DNA from: Thermoanaerobaculia bacterium
GTDB taxonomy: Bacteria; Bacteroidota; Bacteroidia; Chitinophagales; Saprospiraceae
Length of the DNA: 7,759 bases
NCBI GenBank assembly: GCA_023151335.1
Contig: JAKLJF010000225.1
Span: 1-7,759, forward strand
Direction: 5' to 3'
The position numbers were made by a program, and so were the translations under genes. This document shows, in pieces, positions 6,388-7,759 of the stretch. The stretch's first letter is position 1. Each line of letters opens with the position of its first letter. The notes beneath the pieces were generated by a model. That model searched no databases, was not told where the DNA came from, and was given only the letters and a program-made list of their open reading frames with translations.

Positions 6388-6419
6388 TTTGAGTATCTGC
6401 TTCGGATTCTTTAATTTTG
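6388..6419 (+). promoter_or_regulatory. Bacteroidota sigma-A promoter of the toxin-antitoxin module
   Basis: A -33 box TTTG (6388-6391) is followed, after a 20-base spacer, by TAATTTTG (6412-6419), a perfect TAnnTTTG. Both elements and the spacing match the Bacteroidota consensus. The antitoxin ATG at 6442 would then have a leader of about 15 bases. Confidence 0.75.
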
Positions 6420-6441
6420 CAGTATAAAATCATAAGTAGCT

Positions 6442-6654
6442 ATGACAACTGAGCTTAAACCGCCGTTCACCAACCTGCAAATGGAGCTGCTAAAGATTTT
6501 CGCACTTCAACTACCGGAAGAAGATCTGAAAGAAATACGTGCAGTACTGGCCCGCTTTTTAATGGAAAAAGCGCGTAATCGGGCTACTCAGATTGACGAG
6601 GAACGCGGATACACCCCGGAGACCTTCAGGAAATGGGTTCAAGGCGATGAATAG
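6442..6654 (+). CDS. antitoxin of a PIN-domain toxin-antitoxin pair
   Basis: A 70-aa protein. The segment NLQMELLKIFALQLPEEDLKEIRAVLARFLMEKA (about 11-44), then DEERGYTPETFRKWVQGDE (52-70), fits a family of small proteins ('L-Q-x-E-L-L-K-x-x-x-x-x-x-x-E-E-D-L-x-E-I', ending 'W/Y-T-x-E-T-x-x-x-W') found directly upstream of COG1569 PIN toxins. The family role is neutralising the toxin and probably repressing its own promoter. No DNA-binding fold is obvious; the N-terminal half is predicted to be helical. The stop codon overlaps the start of the toxin gene by 8 bases, a sign of translational coupling. The antitoxin reads intact while its toxin does not. The gene is lower in GC than the surrounding core genes. 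Confidence 0.8.
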   Translation: MTTELKPPFTNLQMELLKIFALQLPEEDLKEIRAVLARFLMEKARNRATQIDEERGYTPETFRKWVQGDE

Positions 6655-7069
6655 CGCCCTGCGTGTCGTGTTGGACACCAATGTCCTCATCAATTCATTG
6701 TCCTTAAGATCACCTTTTCGGGCGTTGATTGACCGTCTTCTTGATAGTAAATTTGACCTTTTTGTTACTACCCAGATACTTCTGGAATATGAGGAAAAAA
6801 ATCCGCGAACGGTATGACCAAACAACTGCCGATATTTTTCTTGACGCCCTGACTGTGTCGCCAACGTCCATCAGATTAACACATACTATCATCTGCGCCT
6901 GATATATCCCGATTTGGATGACAATAAGTTTGTGGATTGCGCCTTTGCTGCAAACGCACATTTACTGGTCACAAATGACCGAGATTTCCGGATTTTACAG
7001 AAGGTAGATTTCCCCAAATTCAACGTGATGCGCATGGAGGAGTTTTTGAAATTCACCGACGGCCCGTAA
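6647..7069 (+). pseudogene. PIN-family toxin gene (COG1569/PIN_3) with two frameshifts
   Basis: Starting at ATG 6647, the first 51 codons give VVLDTNVLINSL (catalytic Asp10) and ILLEYEEK (Glu47), then run off frame and stop at TGA 6815-6817. One A too many in the seven-A run 6795-6801 explains this: removing it restores IRERYDQTTADIFLDALTVSP. A second lesion, one base too few near 6861-6864 (CCAACG), shifts back to the original frame, which then reads DLDDNKFVDCAFAANAHLLVTNDRDF (catalytic Asp near 98 and 116) and ends at TAA 7067. Corrected length is 140 aa, normal for these RNases, which cleave RNA with four acidic residues and Mg2+. As it stands, only a 56-aa peptide lacking two of the acidic residues is made. 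Sequencing error is an alternative, especially at the homopolymer. Confidence 0.85.
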
Positions 7070-7132
7070 CAGTTTTACATTTCCAATACACTCTTTTACA
7101 CTCCCCAAACAGCCGCTTTGCCGCCTGCCTCA

Positions 7133-7140
7133 TACGTTTG
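7133..7140 (+). promoter_or_regulatory. candidate -7 promoter element of the secreted protein gene
   Basis: TACGTTTG is a perfect match to TAnnTTTG, 31 bases upstream of the ATG at 7172. A TTTG at 7117-7120 is only 12 bases away, too near for a standard -33 box. Confidence 0.5.
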
Positions 7141-7171
7141 CCCCATCTTTTCACGATTAAAAAGTTTATCT

Positions 7172-7594
7172 ATGAAAACGGCAAACGTTTTTCTTTTTAC
7201 CCTGCTTTTCGCTGCAACGGCGCTCAACGCCCAAGTCCGGGAACAATTCACCAACTGCACCGCGGCTTTTCTGGATCAGAAAATGGTGGTGGATCAGTAC
7301 AGCCCCGAAGGCAAATGCGCGCTGCCCCGCAACGCCGCCGGCGAACTAAGCGTCTGCACCGCCGACCTCTCGCCGGAACGATCCGTTGCCAAGGATAAAA
7401 TCGCCTTCAGGATCGCCATCCGCGACAAAAACACCGGCACCCTGACCATGTATTCCGGCGATACTTACCGGAGAATCGACCTTCAAAAAGTAATGGCCCA
7501 GTGCAAACCCGGCGACCGGATCGTGCTCATCACCATGGACCGGGAATACGCGCTGCCGCACAATGAAATTCTCGTACTGGAGGAGGCGCGTTGA
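7172..7594 (+). CDS. small secreted four-cysteine protein of unknown function
   Basis: A 140-aa protein starting MKTANVFLFTLLFAATALNA, a clear Sec signal peptide cleaved at about A20/Q21. The ATG at 7172 is chosen over an in-frame ATG at 7118 because the signal peptide starts there and a promoter element lies between them. The mature protein has four cysteines (29, 49, 62, 101), enough for two disulphides in the periplasm or outside. The C-terminal half, IAFRIAIRDKNTGTLTMYSG (about 77-97), then CKPGDRIVLITMDREYALPHNEILVL, reads as a compact beta-rich domain. The LPHNEI ending and the 'K-P-G-D-R-I' turn recall the C-terminal beta domains of some gliding or secretion proteins, but this likeness is too weak to assign a family. 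It is not in an obvious operon; the next gene begins 110 bases later. Confidence 0.8.
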   Translation: MKTANVFLFTLLFAATALNAQVREQFTNCTAAFLDQKMVVDQYSPEGKCALPRNAAGELSVCTADLSPERSVAKDKIAFRIAIRDKNTGTLTMYSGDTYRRIDLQKVMAQCKPGDRIVLITMDREYALPHNEILVLEEAR

Positions 7595-7704
7595 TCCTTT
7601 GTTTTGCCCCTTTAAACCCGAAAACCTGCCGTTTAACCGCTTTCATGCAACGTATCCGGACGAGGGTGGTCTTTGCCCGCAGTTCATCACCAAATATTTT
7701 ACGC

Positions 7705-7759
7705 ATGAAAAACATTTCCGCACAAAAGTTGGCCTTTTTGGCGCTGGCCTTGCTTTTTT
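7705..7759 (+). CDS. start of a gene for an exported protein, truncated by window edge
   Basis: ATG at 7705 begins MKNISAQKLAFLALALLF, running off the window after 18 codons. A short basic N-terminus followed by a hydrophobic core is typical of a signal peptide or membrane anchor. An in-frame ATG at 7645 is possible, but its 20 extra residues are Arg/Ser-rich and not conserved-looking. About 30 bases upstream is GGTCTTTGC (7668-7676), a weak match to the -7 element. No function can be assigned. Confidence 0.55.
   Translation, partial: MKNISAQKLAFLALALLF

Noticed and set aside
6593..6646. Upstream in-frame ATG for the PIN toxin
   Set aside because: It lies well inside the antitoxin gene and its 18 residues do not resemble a PIN start; ATG 6647 puts the catalytic Asp at residue 10, as usual.

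Overview
The window looks like a moderately GC-rich chromosome of a Bacteroidota bacterium, possibly of the Saprospiria/Chitinophagia type; that last placement is an inference. The clues are three matches to the Bacteroidota -7 promoter element TAnnTTTG, each followed by C, and few Shine-Dalgarno-like sites. The gene content agrees: a SusC/CirA-style TonB receptor with an N-terminal carboxypeptidase-regulatory-like domain, a DUF6435 (Lacal_2735) mini-protein, and a DUF3137 membrane protein.

Layout. (1) 1-3495, plus strand: the 3' part of a ParA/Soj ATPase gene; a small protein with a C-terminal ribbon-helix-helix-like segment, probably its DNA-binding partner; a 63-bp heptamer repeat that can fold into a long hairpin; a DUF3137 membrane protein; and a polytopic GT-C-like membrane protein whose -7 element lies almost on its ATG. 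(2) 3495-3629: a short gap between convergent genes. It holds a remnant of a HigA/XRE-type antitoxin gene and a small AATGACG repeat that runs over the end of the receptor gene. (3) 3621-5867, minus strand: a full TonB-dependent receptor with a CxxC motif in its plug. Its upstream region carries a perfect 10+1+10 palindrome just downstream of a candidate promoter, which suggests metalloregulator control. (4) 5973-6093: a dense array of seven copies of the palindrome TCGTC(C/G)GACGA between the divergent receptor gene and a 56-aa DUF6435 gene. (5) 6388-7069: a lower-GC toxin-antitoxin module with a good Bacteroidota promoter, an intact antitoxin gene and a PIN toxin gene broken by two mutually compensating frameshifts. 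(6) 7133-7759: a small secreted four-cysteine protein and the start of another gene that seems to encode an exported protein.

How the genes work together. ParA and the ribbon-helix-helix protein probably form a positioning or segregation pair; the two membrane proteins behind them may share transcription with that pair, but no functional link is evident. The receptor appears to be a separately regulated uptake gene. The strongest candidates for something undescribed are the TCGTC(C/G)GACGA array and the heptamer hairpin. The two broken toxin-antitoxin genes suggest turnover of mobile defence or addiction modules here.
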